Below are positions 1-13,100 of a stretch of 64,000 bases of DNA, piece after piece. The translations under genes and the position numbers were made by a program. The notes below the pieces were generated by a model. The model ran no database searches. It had not been told where the DNA came from and saw only the letters and a list, made by a program, of their open reading frames with translations. The stretch is from Ctena decussata (taxonomy: Eukaryota > Mollusca > Bivalvia > Lucinida > Lucinidae), in the NCBI GenBank assembly GCA_963989385.1, contig OZ022499.1:78233903-78297902 (forward strand), written 5' to 3'. The first letter of the stretch is position 1; every line of letters starts with the position of its first letter.

Positions 1-1200
1 CAAAAGGGAAGTTAACTAGATTTACTTGGTCCAAACCCATGCCTTCTGCTTCTGCAGTGGTTCAAAACATTTAGTTAGCATTTGGTCTGCATGAAGGGTA
101 CCCAACCCATCAATGAATCAACACAGACAGCAAATCAATCACGGATAAAACCTGTAATGAATCAAATATGAGCACTCGACAGAAACAACGTATTGCGACA
201 CCTGGAGATCCCTCCGAAACGACACCAATGAAATCCTGGAGCAAAAGAACAGCACCAGTAGAACCCCGAATGGCCAAGCAGTGGGGCAAAATTTTGATCT
301 TGGCACAAAGGGTTCTTTTACTTTGATTGCTTAGCTGGATTTAAGTTTTGTAAGAAAAGTCCTTTTTCCTCCTGACTTTATAGATTTACTTCTTTTTCTG
401 TATATTAGACTTTAAGCAGGGGTAAATAACTCAGAAGGAAAAAATTCCAGGCGTAACAGAAAAAATATCTTTACTTTGATATTTTGTCAGGAGCTTAATA
501 AAAATCACTTTCAGGTCTTTGATTTTATGCTGACATTATCTCAGTGTTACGCTTAGCATTTGGTTAGTTAGCGTCTGGGCTAGAAGCAGGAATAAACTAT
601 TTTTCGGGACACAGTTTTGATCTGCCAGGAAACTGTATTGCAGTTTTGGAAAATCCCTTTTAGAGATGGTTCTAACTCTACTTGTAGATCTACCTTTTCT
701 TTTCCAAATGCAAAGTCATTTATTCAGTTTCTATAAAGTACGTGCCCCGAGTTTGGGGGCATACGTGACCCGACGTTTACATATTTAAAACTTTTGAGGA
801 ATGTGAAATATTACATGAAAATACCAACTTATGTGTTCAGTGGTTCAGGAGAAGAGGACTTTTTATAGCTATATCAAGTTTTCCTAGTAGCTTTTGCGCT
901 GTTGGAGCAATGGGTTGTTAGATTCTCACTGTGTCTCTGGCATAGCGCCATTGTGAAAGGTCGGGCTAAGTCTATTCTTGTGCCGTCTTTTGATCATCCT
1001 TGATTCTAGTCCGGTACGAGTACATATTATTTGCTAAGTCGACAGATAGCCGTTTTCAGTTGTTGTCAGAGATAGGATTCAAACCCCCTGTTTTCTGTAC
1101 TTAAGCCAACTACTCTAGTAACTCAAAAAGTGATTTCGAGTGATCGGCCTTGCAGATTTCGAGAAGAATTTGTTTGAATGTTATGATTATCTAAGCTGAC
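1..1200. other. no feature seen
   Basis: This is AT-rich sequence within or beyond the WDPCP 3' introns. I searched the minus strand for the next WDPCP exon and found none that fits. Confidence 0.5.
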
Positions 1201-1201
1201 G

Positions 1202-1295
1202 GGTCTATGAAGCCAGTTTATGCTATTAACTTTCCCGTAGCATTGCTCGGTCTATGAAGTCAGTTTATGCTATTAACTTTCCTGTAGCATTGCTC
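1202..1295. repeat. 47-bp tandem duplication
   Basis: Two adjacent units of 47 bases (1202-1248 and 1249-1295) begin ggtctatgaag and end cattgctc. They differ at two or three positions. Confidence 0.9.
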
Positions 1296-1521
1296 TGAGG
1301 ATTTAGTCGGGTAAGAATACTTGCACAAACTAGCATGACAATTATGCACTTTTGAAGCTAAAACATTTTAAATATGCATATACAATTTGAAGTCAACTGT
1401 CTATAATTATGGGTAGTACTATCTCCCTTATACTTTAAAGAACTGGGAAAATACGAAATAAAATCAAAAGCTGTTTACAAAATTTGTTACTGCTTTGAAG
1501 TAAGTATGATCTTTTCTGACA

Positions 1522-1775
1522 TGTAAATTTTCCATACAGGCCAGATGCTAAAACTTTGGCTGTGGCATGGCACGAACCTGCGACACTCACACCACTAGTG
1601 CCGACCATGAGCTATAATTTAACGACGCAAGCAACCAACAAATATTTTGTAAATTTTCCATACCGCCCAGATGCTAAAAATCTGGCTGTGGCATGGCACG
1701 AACCTCCGACACTCACACTACTCACTGATTGACGACCAAGAGCTGTAATTTTAGACGACGCAAGCAACCAACAAA
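1522..1775. repeat. 126-bp tandem duplication
   Basis: Two units start tgtaaattttccatac and end near gcaagcaaccaacaaat. They have diverged by substitutions and a small insertion. Confidence 0.85.
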
Positions 1776-2079
1776 TATATATCAGAGTTTGTTAACCTGA
1801 ATTTTAATTGAAGAAAGTAAAATAGATTATAGCATATAACAAATTTCTTTAGATTGTTACTCGTAACAATGGCCTTCTGTAATGACTAAAGCTTTGTCAA
1901 TGGGTCATCTGCCCTTGCCCGCACTAGGTTCTTGTGAACCATCTTGGCCCTCTTGTTAAACACTGTTAGAATGGGACTTTTATAACTTCATTTTTATATT
2001 TAACAATCTTATACATGCCAAATCCGGGTTTCTAATACACAAACCAGAATTCTGCTATCGGAAAGTGCATTTCTCCGAC

Positions 2080-2450
2080 AATTAGTGCCGTGACCGTTGG
2101 TCTGTCCGCCATATTGTCCGCCATTTTGTGTAACCGGTTTGCTTTTAAGTTAATTTCAACATGTTTAACCAATTCCTTGGCCCCAAAAACCCATATGTAG
2201 ACACCAAAATTATGTTTCCAACATTATACTAACGAAGATATACAGATTTTTATGTTTTGGCGGCCATCTTGTCCGCCATTTTGTAACTGATTTGTCTTAA
2301 AACAATTTTTAACATGCTTAATCGATTCCTCGACCTCGAAAACCTATAAGTAGCCACCAAAAGTATGTTTATAGCCCTTATATTTAAGAAGATAATATGA
2401 ATTTTATCCCTCGGCGGCCATCTTGGACGCCATCTTGAATATTTTAATTT
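2080..2450. repeat. degenerate tandem repeat with cggccatcttg motif
   Basis: About two and a half diverged units of roughly 155 bases each carry (g)cggccatcttgtccgccat and a shared tail ending caaaa(t/g)tatgttt. The motif also occurs in the separate repeat at 21955-22860. Confidence 0.6.
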
Positions 2451-2777
2451 CCCCAAGGATGCTAAGGTGGCATCATTTTGTTTCTGGTTAAGGACATCAT
2501 AAATAATAAGAATCTGCATCAAACATTTGTGCGGACTATTTTTTCGGGTTCTCGTCCCGGCACCCAGACTATAATATAAATTTGCCTATAAAAGTGGTCA
2601 AAAATGAACTTTTGGTATACTTCAAAATTTCCACTGAAATGTTTTCCTCAGAACTCCCTTTAGTTGGCACAAAAACAATTTTTTGGTTATTATACACATA
2701 GACTGAGATTTTTGGTGTAAAATGCAAGCTTTTATAATTAAATGTATGGAAAATAGGAAAAGTTTTATAAAGAAACT

Positions 2778-2900
2778 CCCCCCCCCCCCCCCCCCCCCCC
2801 CCCGTGCCTCAGCTAGCCACTTTGCATGTGTGTGTGTACTGTCAATATACACATTATATGTGAGTTATGTGAGTGGCAAGCTGAGGCATGGGGGGGGGGG
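2778..2900. repeat. C26 tract and G11 tract in a hairpin
   Basis: A run of 26 C (2778-2803) followed by gtgcctcagctagccac is inverted at 2872-2900 as gtggcaagctgaggcatg followed by 11 G. The two sides can pair, and the C/G tracts could form four-stranded structures. A (GT)n stretch lies in the loop. Confidence 0.85.
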
Positions 2901-3494
2901 AATGATAGTCTACAGCTGAAAAATTGAAAAGTGGGTGGGGTAACTAGACCCTTTGCATCTTAAAATCAGGCTAGCATACTTTTTATTTATATATTATTGC
3001 ATGCTATATGCAGGTGTAGTGTTAACTTTATCTTAAGCATGTTTAACAAAATGAAATTCAGTAAATAAGAAAAATAAAAATTTTGATGTATTTTTGATAA
3101 CTGAGAATTCTACTTACCCCTCTTGAGAAAGTCAGTGAGATTTAGTCTGTAGACGTGATACTTTTTCAAAATCAATATGAAAACTACTTTACAAAGCATA
3201 AGTCTACATGTTAATGCTAAAATCATCAACATTAGCTTCCCATGGAAGCTGCAGTAATTTGTTGAAAAATAGGCAAATTTGCATAGAAACTGTCAGAGGT
3301 CCTTGGCATGATTAAATTTCTGGGCTTTCACAATTTTTGGCATAGCCAGATAAATGTATTGAATACCGAATATTGGCAGACTTCTATTTTTGTGCTTTTC
3401 ATCTTTACTGCCAACAGTGCCGAAATTAAATTACCAACAAATACAATGTTGTAATACTGAAGGGTAGATGTGGTAATCTTTTTAACAAGTGATG

Positions 3495-4047
3495 TACCAT
3501 ATTAATCCTATTAAACACCCTGGGTGCCTTGCATCTTGCAAAATGGGGGGGGGGGCTTTATTAAGAGCCTAAAGAGTAGTAAATCAGTCACTGCCAAAAT
3601 ACAGTCAACCCTCTTTACAATGGCACTCATTACAACAGCAAAATTCTTTATAACGTCATTTTGATTCACACAGGATGGCTAAATTGTTCTAAATATGCAT
3701 TCTTTACAACAGCAAATTCAGTCTAACGTCAATATTTTTGGGAACAAATGCCGTTGTTGTAAAGACAGTCCACTGTACCTCTAATAAGCAATATAAAGGT
3801 GATGGGTCACTTCAAAGGAAGCAATTCTACTATTTTTGCCTCCCTTTTTAGAAGGGGTCAACTCTTAAAGGAAAGAATTTGCTCCTCTAGGAGCAAATTC
3901 TATCTTTTAAGAGTAGACCCCATTTCACAGAGCTGCCTTATTCAGCAAAGCCAACAAGAATACATCCAATATAATATAATATTATTTTTGGTAAAGAGGT
4001 AGGGGGTGTTTATTAGAGCAGGGGCATTCAATAGGACTAATACGGTA
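3495..4047. mobile_element. terminal-inverted-repeat MITE (taccatattaatcct family), copy 1
   Basis: The ends are taccatattaatcctattaa and, inverted, ataggactaatacggta. It encloses a small inverted repeat around aaagaatttgctcc and the MITE-like segment at 3600-3780. A second copy is at 33727-34063. This one ends 13 bases from the donor side of WDPCP exon 11. Confidence 0.7.
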
Positions 4048-4059
4048 TGAGTATTTTAC

Positions 4060-4130
4060 CAATGATCCATCAGCACAGCCTAAGAGCAGCTTGTCTTCTC
4101 CAGGACTACGACACTGACAGTAAACATGAC
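4060..4130 (-). CDS. WDPCP: WDPCP exon 11, last exon seen in window
   Basis: This is a 71-base exon with acceptor aatttcag and donor gtaaaa. It encodes G-HVYCQCRSPGEDKLLLGCAD then GSL, the start of a WD40-like blade (human EDKLILGCEDSSL). It ends on a codon boundary. The next exon, expected to continue with a strand like VLYD, was not found between 1 and 4059. Confidence 0.9.
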
Positions 4131-7100
4131 CTGAAATTGCAGTTTTATTTAAGTAAAATGTGAGCTTTTATTTAAGAACACTGTCAATTTCATTCTTGTA
4201 TGTGTACTTTGTTTCCCAGCAGCCTTAGCAAATTTTTACTTGACTTCCCTGTAGCTGGTGATAAGTGCAATGTTGTGATAGTTGTTAAAATCCTCACTGT
4301 AGTTCATAGTAAGGCAGGTTTTATTTTTATTTCCTTTCAAGTTTTTTAACTAATGCTTGTAATTTGAAAACTGAGTACCACTTAACCCGCTACTGAGGGC
4401 CATATGCAGCCTTGCAAATGACATTGCTGTTTATATGCATAGTCTCAATAAAACCAAGACAACAATTTCCGTTCAAGTATGTATTCTTTATTTCCAAAGG
4501 TAACTTTGGGTGATGAAACCATTCCAAAAAGGGGTCCTCTCTTAAAAGAAAGAATTTGCAAATTCTTTGCAAATTCTTTCCTTTAAGATTTGACCACCAT
4601 TGATAAGAGAGGTAAAAATGAAAATGGCTGGATTGCTTTACCTAACAAGAGCTTTGCAAGCGATGCATAATATGCTCATTTCAGTGTCATGAAGGAGTTA
4701 CAGAATGAACTAGATTCTTTATAGAAAGATGGACAGGCAGACAAACAGAGGAAACAGACAAACAGAGGAACCAACTCTGTAATTAATGACTGCAATGCTA
4801 TTAAAACATCTAACACATTAAATACTATTAGTATAACAAAAATCAGCTTCCAGGGTGAAGCAGCTCAGAAATTGAGAAATGCCAAAGTCAAACAAGGGAG
4901 ATAATTCATACACTAAGTAAACTAGAGTACCATTCTTGGTCATAAATTATTCCCTTCACAATATACACATCACCATACAGTTTTGTTAAAATTTTTCCAA
5001 CGGTTATGGAGTTACAGAGTAAAATTGAAATTGATGCAAGGGCAGATAACTCAGGAAGTAAGTAAGCCAGAGTTGTGGTTTATGCTCATGATACATTGCC
5101 CCATTATTATACCCCATTTTCATTAAAATATTTCAAAGGGTTAAGAGGTTATGAATGAATAAGGGAAAGGGGCTAGCCTAAAAAACTTATCAAGGGGAGG
5201 TTACTCCAAAATTAAGTATGGGGGAGTAACCATTCTTATATGTGACACACCGTTTTGTGATCATGCACATCACTATAAAGTTTCATCAAGATATTCCAAA
5301 TGGTTACTAAGTAATTGAATGCACAGGATTAGTAGACACAAAAATAGCCTAAAAATATAACTTAAAGGGATGCAACACCGAAACAAAGAAAGGGAGAGCA
5401 ACCATTGTTATACGCAACATATTGTCCGACCCTCATACACATTGCTTTGAAGTTTCATCAAGATATCCCAATCGGTTATCTAGTTATGGCGCGAACACGA
5501 CTAGTAGGGTAAAAGAATCAAAGGGGTATAACTTGGAAACCAAGACAGGGGGACAACTATTGCTGTACATGACACTTTGCCCCATCCTAATGTATATGCC
5601 TACAAAATTTCATGAAGAGATCTCAAACGGTTATTGAGATATGGTGCGCACAAAAATGTTGAACGGTTATTGAGATATGGTGCGCACAAAAATGTTGACA
5701 GAGGGAGGGATGGACTGACGGACAGCGGCATGCCAAAAAACATCCGTTTTTTTTTTCAAAACGGGCCTATCAAAATGCATTGAGTCACCTCCAATCATCA
5801 TGATAAACACGTGAGGCTGGAGGACATACAGGAAATATTTCTTCAACATACATGTTTTACACCATGTAAGAACTTGACCTTATTTTACGAGACAATCAAC
5901 TGTTTGAGACTACACTGCTGCCTTTTTCAAACATTGTTGCAAAGGGAAACAAGTTTAGTGACCTTCTGCTATCATCCCAGCTAAACAAGCCCATCCCAAT
6001 GGACTCTGCTTTAGCAGCATAGAATTTGCACCTAGAGAAGGAAATTCTTTTTCTTTAAGAGTTGACCCCCACTAAGGAGGGAGCAAGAACAGAAACTGGT
6101 ATGGTTTAAGCCTCTGAAAGTGTATTCATTCACCTTAACATTGTTAAAAGCATCGTTTACCTAACGAGCTCGTTAAGAGGTCAGCTCGTTAAGTGTTCTA
6201 CTACTTCATAACCAAAACAAGTAGCCCAAAGGGCAACAACTGCTCACCTGAGAGACATTGTAAACCTATAGGGATATTTAAGATGCTCAAGGGCAGCTAA
6301 CTCCACAGTCAGTGGTCCAATCAGGCTGAAAATTAAACTCATCCAAAACATTATGTATGCCCTCATTTAATATATGCAAGTTTAAAAAGTATCCGATCAA
6401 GAGCACAATAGACAGAGCTGTCAAGGGCAGCTAACTTCCTAGTGGTTGGCCTGATCTGGCCAAAATTTGAACATGTTTAAGATATTATGCATTTCCTCAT
6501 TACCTGCAAGTTTGAAAAGGATGGGATCAGTAGAAACCAAGAAAAAGTGGCGACATTGATTTTTTGGTTGCTCAGGGCAGGTACTCCATAGTCAGTGGTG
6601 GGATCTAGCCGAAATGCTAAGTAATCCAAGCTTTTATGCATATCCTCATTACCTGCAAGTATGAAGAGGATCCGATGAAAAATGAAAATGTGATGACATT
6701 GTTTTCTCCAGTATAAGACTATGGGATTTTTTTCAAACGCTCAAGGGCAGCTAACTCCGTAGTCTGTGCTCGAATCCGGCCAAGTATGATAAGGATCTAA
6801 TCAAAAACCTTGATTGCAGCACCCTGAAAGTCAAACCTGCTCGAGATATTGTAATGCCCTACATTTGTGTGAATTTATTTTAAAATCTGTTAAGAAATGT
6901 AGGTGCTAGAGCGATGACAAAGTTTTTCTAAAAATAGCCACAGTGACCTTGACCTTGGGCACAGCATCCTGAAAGTCTAACTTGCTTGAGATATTGTCAT
7001 ACCCTACATTTGTGTCAAGTTATTTTAAAAACCATGGAGAAATGAAGGTGCTAGGGCAATGACAAAGTTTTTCTAAAAATAGCCACAGTGACCTTGACCT

Positions 7101-10100
7101 TGGGCGCAGCACCCTGAAAGTCGAGCTTGCTCGAGATATTGTCATGCCCTACATTTGTGTGAATTTATTTTAAAATCCATTGAGAAATGTAGGTGCTAGA
7201 GCGCTGACAAAGTTTTTCTAAAAATAGCCATAGTGACCTTGACCTTGGGCGCAGCACCCTGGAAGTCAAACTTGTTTGAGATAATGTCATATCCTACATT
7301 TGTGCGAAGTTGATTTAAAATCCGTTGAGAAATGTAGGGGCTAGAGCGATGACCAAGTTTTTCTAAAAATAGCCACAGTGACCTTGGCCTTGGGTGCAGC
7401 ACCCTGAAAGTCAAATTTGCTTGAGATATTGTCATGCCCTACATTTGTGTGAAGTTATTTTAAAATCTGCTGAGAAATGTAGGTGCTAGAGCGCCGACAA
7501 AGTTTTTCTAAAAATAGCCATAGTGACCTTGACCTTGGGCGCAGCATCCTGAAAGTCGAACTTGCTCGTGATATTGTCATGCCCTACATTTGTGTGATGT
7601 TATTTTAAAATCCATGGAGAAATGTAGGTGCTAGAGTGCTGACAAAGTTTTCTAAAAATAGCCACAGTGACCTTGACCTTGAGCGCATCATCCTGAAAGT
7701 CGAACTTGCTTGAGATATTGTCATGCCCTACATTTGTGTGAAGTTATTTTAAAATCCGTTGAGAAATGTAGTCAGTAGAGTGATGACAAAGTTTTGCTCA
7801 AAATATGTGATGACGTTGTTTTCTCCATTATAACACTATGGGATTTTTTCAAACGCTCAAGGGCAGCTAACTCCCTAGTCTGTGCTCGAATCCGGCCAAA
7901 TTTCGAACTCATCCAAGCTCTTATGTATGTCATCATTACCTGCAAGTATGATAAGGATCTAAGCAAAAACAGTTGAGAAAACGTGATGACGCCATTTTCC
8001 CCATTATAACCCTATGGGATTTTTTTCAAACGCTCAAGGGCAGCTAACTCTGTAGTCTGTGCTCGAATCCGGCCAAATTTCGAACTCATCCAAGCTCTTG
8101 TGTATGTCATCATTACCTGCAAGTATGATAAGGATCTAATCAAAAACAGTAGAGAAAACGTGATGACGCCATTTTCCCCATTATAACCCTATGGGGGCTA
8201 TCTGTTGCCATGGAAACCAGAGTTCTGAGCTGATCAGCACCAAAACCTAATGCAGCCTTTCCCCCACCCCAATGATGCTTCAGATAAAATTTGATTGCGA
8301 TCGGCCCACTGGTCTCTGAGATATTTATGTTTGAAAATGTTGACGCACGCACGGACCCACGGACGGACGACGGCTCGACTCCCATCCTATAAGCTCACCT
8401 CTGAGCCTTCGGCTCAGGTGAGCTAAAAAGCTGATATTTTTTGTTGAAAAAATGTGAGAAGCTTTTGCAGTGCAAAAGCTTCTCACATTTTTTCAACAAA
8501 AAATATTGGCGTATTTGAGATATTAATGTTTGAAATTTTAACGAAACGTTAACTAACGATGTCGTTAGTTTTGAACAACTGGGCCCAGATGGTGACTTGC
8601 GATTTGACATCCTTTTCAACAGTATTTCAATCATATCAGAATGATGGGTGATAATGACTAGCTGTGTGCAATGGAACCCTGTTTACGATTGAGAAAATTA
8701 AGTTTTCAGCCTCCAGCAGGAATCGAACATTGGACCGCTAAATCAGCAGGCCAGCACTTAACCCACTGAGCTACCAGGGCTCCTACCACTATTCAGACTG
8801 TATGATGAGTCAGTAGAGACCTTTACTATATAGACTTCCAGGATTGCATCTATCAGGGGCCGTATTCATAAAGCCACTTAAGACGTTGCTATGCGGTTGC
8901 TAAGGCTAAATATCTATAAAGGAGATTCCCTACAACTATGAAATTTGGTCTGGAGGAACAGTCTTTGTAAGACTGTTCCTCCAGAGCAAATTTCATAGTT
9001 GTAGGGAATCTCCTTCAAAGAAATTTGGCCTTAGCAACAGCATAGCAACCACGTAAGTCGTTTTATGAATACGGCCCCAGGATCAATGCTATTTGTGAAA
9101 ACTGTGGCTAAACTTGGCTAATAAAACTTACCTTTCAAAGGTATGTTGACCATCAAGGATCTCTGTATCTGGAACATAAGAGGAAAGGTTTATCATAATT
9201 AATATGAGATAAACAAGCTGACCTACCTTCATGTGTTTTTTTTCATCGTTTTGACTTAGGGGAACAACTTTGTGGCTCTCTTTTGCTTCCCTGCAAAAAG
9301 AAACGCTTCCAAAAGGAGGTATACTCTTAAAGGAAAGAATTTTCTCCTAAAGCAGCAAATTCTTTTAAGAAGACCTTTATAGAGAAGGGAGGCAAAAATC
9401 AAAATAGCAGAGTTGCCTCCTCTTAATTACCTTAACAATCAGCAAAGGCTTTAACAAACCCTTTCTCCAGGATCAGCCTCCCTCCTTAAAAAGAAACAAA
9501 AATCTTTGAATTTAGAGTGCCCCTTCTTGTAGTGCTCCTTGAACAGGGTCTAATTATATTTGAGACTCTCTAAATAGTCTCAAAACAATGATTTCAGACT
9601 TTGTTTAATAGAAAGCTTTGATAAACTATTGTTGCTATTTTACATCAAAGTATGCTTACATGTAAGCCTTCTACAGCTGCTATGATTTACTGTCTTTAAC
9701 CTAATATCAGATTGTTTGAGACTATTTACACAGTCTCAAATATAATTAGACCCAGTTCTTCTTAGATTCTTCTTCAATTATTAAATATTCCATTACAGGA
9801 TCTTGAAATATATGTAATACATGTACATACCTTTCCAGCTGCTATCTCATATGTACAAGACTTGGCAGTGATCTCCCCTCCTGAACTAAAAGCTTGTTCA
9901 ACTGTATATACTTTGTTGGGCTGCAGCTTACTGAAAATTGCAAAACAACAAATAAGACACAACGTAAGGACATTGTCTTGAGGTATAGGCAAAATGCATA
10001 TGAGCCACGATACGAAATTGCATATAAGCTGAGATACAACAAAAACAACAAAGTGGCATGTATGCCCAGCAAAGACTCAGATCAGCCTGGACATCCACCT

Positions 10101-13100
10101 AGTCTGATCAGAGTTTTCGTTGTGCACTTACAGGTTAGCTGAGGGTCTAAGCTACCTCCATGCCAACAGAGATGACTCTGATCAGACTGGGCAGATGCCC
10201 AGACTGGGCCAAGTCTTCACTGGGAGCACAAGCTACTTTGTTGGTTTTGTCGTGTCGCAGCTCAAATGCACAATCAGGTTATAGTACGTGAAGTTTGCTT
10301 TCTGGGCAGACATCCATGCAGGCATCATTTGCATATAATGAAAACAGGTGTTTATAATAAATTGGTCAACAGTATTATTGTCATAGCAATAGAATATCTA
10401 TTAAAAATTCACTTCCTTGTTTTAGAACACATCAGGCTTAGATATCTTTAAAAAAAAACGTGTCAGCCAATATATCAAAGTTTCGAAGGAATCAATAAAA
10501 GTTTAGCAAAAATGTCTGGGGCCGTATTCATAAAGCCACTTAAGTCGTTGCTATGCGGTTGCTAAGGCTAAACATCGATAAAGGAGATTCCCTACAACTA
10601 TGAAATTTGGTCTGGAGGAACAGTCTTTGTAAGACTGTTCCTCCAGAGCAAATTTCATAGTTGTAGGGAATCTCCTTCAAAGAAATTTAGCCTTAGCAAC
10701 AGCATAGCAACCACTTAAGTCGTTTTATGAATACGGCCCCTGGATTTTCCAAAACCTATATCTAAATTTAAAAAACAAATTGTTTGGTTAAAATGCTATT
10801 TGAGGGACATCATAATGGCCATGGTCATATGTCATGTGGTGAATACATATACATGTTTTCTGATTTGTTCGTTTGATTGTGACATCAGTGCAAATCATAA
10901 ATAACCAATAAGTCAGTCCAGATTCTGTTTGTAATTTTTTCAAATTTTTTATATTTCTTGATTAAATTCATAAATACTAAGATGATTACAAAACAACTCC
11001 AAAATGTTTGATCTTTTTCATAAGATGGAACTAGGTTGTTGGAACTGTTTCCAAGGGAAAAAGACCCACCTCTTAACTGAAGAAATATGGTATTATAGCT
11101 GAGGGAATAAACCGCATTAATACTACTTTACCTGAACTCAGCAAACTGTGGATTACATTCTGTCCTAGTGTAGGTCATCACATTCACATTGGGTCTGAAA
11201 TATATGGCAAAAATATAAGAAGAAATTTCTTTTATTATCCTGATACTTTATGCTGTATGGATACACTTTCACAGGAAGCAACCCTGCCATTTTCATTAGA
11301 GCCGGGACATGTGAAAACCAACAAAGTGATTGTGCGACCAGCGAAAACTCAGATCAGCCTGGGCATCCGCCCAGTCTGATCAGAATCTTCGCTGTCCGCA
11401 TGGAGCTAGCTTAGACCTTAAGCTATCCTTTAAGAAATTAGCGGAAAGTCTGATCAGACTGGGCGGATGCCCAGGCTGCGCTGGGCGCACAACCACTTTG
11501 TTGGTTTTCTCGTGTCACGGCTCATTATTGCCTCCATTCTCATGGGGGTCTACCCTTAAAGAATTTCTCCTCTATGAGCAAAGTCTTTCCTTTAAGAGTA
11601 GACTCCTTGTGTGGAAGGGTTTTGTTATCTAGGAAAACAAACAGAAAGCATGGAAATTGTTTCCCAATGAAACCAAAAGCTTCTTAAGCTGAGCATAATA
11701 CAAGATAACTCTTTATCAACATGTGTCAAATTGAAAAATAGGAAATATTGGTCCACTTATTTTTCATGGATATTCTATATATCAAATTTCAAAACCCTAG
11801 GCCTAGCAGTTCTTTAGTGTCCCAGCTGCATGGATACTGTATACCCGGTAATTTTTGTGGGTTCAAATTTTTGCGGTTTAGGTTCAAAATCATAAACATT
11901 TATTTTCGCGATTTTTAATTTTCGCAGTAAGCAACATGCGCAAAAAGTAAAATTGCATCTTTTTCACTTGAGCCAGTTCTTTCATTAACCTGCGGTCCTG
12001 CCGCAGGTTAATGACAGAACTGGCTCATGTGAAAAGTACAAGGACCTAACGAAGCTAACAGAAACAAAATATTATTTCGCGATTTTAATATTCGCAGTTT
12101 CTCAGTGACTGCGAAAAACCGCGAAACTGCGTATACGGTAGTAATGAACAGGAGCAATAACTCTGTAATTAAAGACTGCACAGTATCTTCATAATTACCA
12201 AAATATTTCACACATCCAATACTATTAGTATGCCAAAAATCAGCTTCCCAGATGAAGCACTTCAGAAGTTGGAAAAATGCCAAGACTGAACAAGGGAGAA
12301 AATTCAGAAAATATATTACCCAGAGTTGCCATTTTTGCTCCTATCACAGTGCCTTGACAATATGCACTGCACAGATGCACAAGCTGATTTGAGTATTTCC
12401 AGAGCTCTAGATAAGAGGGAGTATTTGGTGATAATAAGGGATAATTTTTGTTAATTCTGCATAAAAACATATGTTGTGACCCCTCATCTGAACTGTCTCG
12501 ATGAGACGGTTCAAATGAGGGGTCACAACATATGGTTTCAATGAGAAATAAGAAAAATTATCCTTAATTATCATCAAATACTTCCTCTTTTCTAGAGCTC
12601 TGGTATTTCCTATCTGCATATGTTGTAAGGCACCTTTTTATGCAGTGTCAATCATAAGTAAACGTATTGATACATACCCATGTACAGACAGCACAATCAT
12701 ATTAGCCCTGTCTTTCTCTGTTGCCATGGGAGACCAGGGTAAAGCCTCTTCACTGGAATTACGCCACCATATCAATACCTTAAATATAGGATCTTATAAG
12801 GTAGAAACTACACTGTGTAATCTAGAAGTTCCAGTAGCTCAGTGGGCATTTGGTGAGATTCTTGAATTCAAGAGCCAGCAGATTCACAAATATTAGAAAA
12901 AAAAAAATAAAATCTTGCGAATATCAAGTGTTTTTGTACATGTGCCATGAAACTTTCACATGTCCTGCCAGGTGAAAGTGTCTTGCACACCATACAAAGC
13001 TGATTTAAGTCTTGCACACCACATAAAGCTGATTTACAGTATCATGCTACTTTGGAATTCCACTGCAGACATGAACACAAATGTCTTTCTCCATGAACAA

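Larger units (their letters stand above)
6139..8587. mobile_element. gggcccagttgttc MITE, split by a later insertion
   Basis: The left piece (6139-6217) and right piece (8427-8587, ending ttgaacaactgggccc) together reconstruct the intact MITE seen at 61946-62172. The gap between them is exactly the element at 6218-8426. The left terminus is eroded. Confidence 0.75.

Noticed and set aside
2622..2852. Glycine- or proline-run small protein
   Set aside because: It is only the C26 tract translated.
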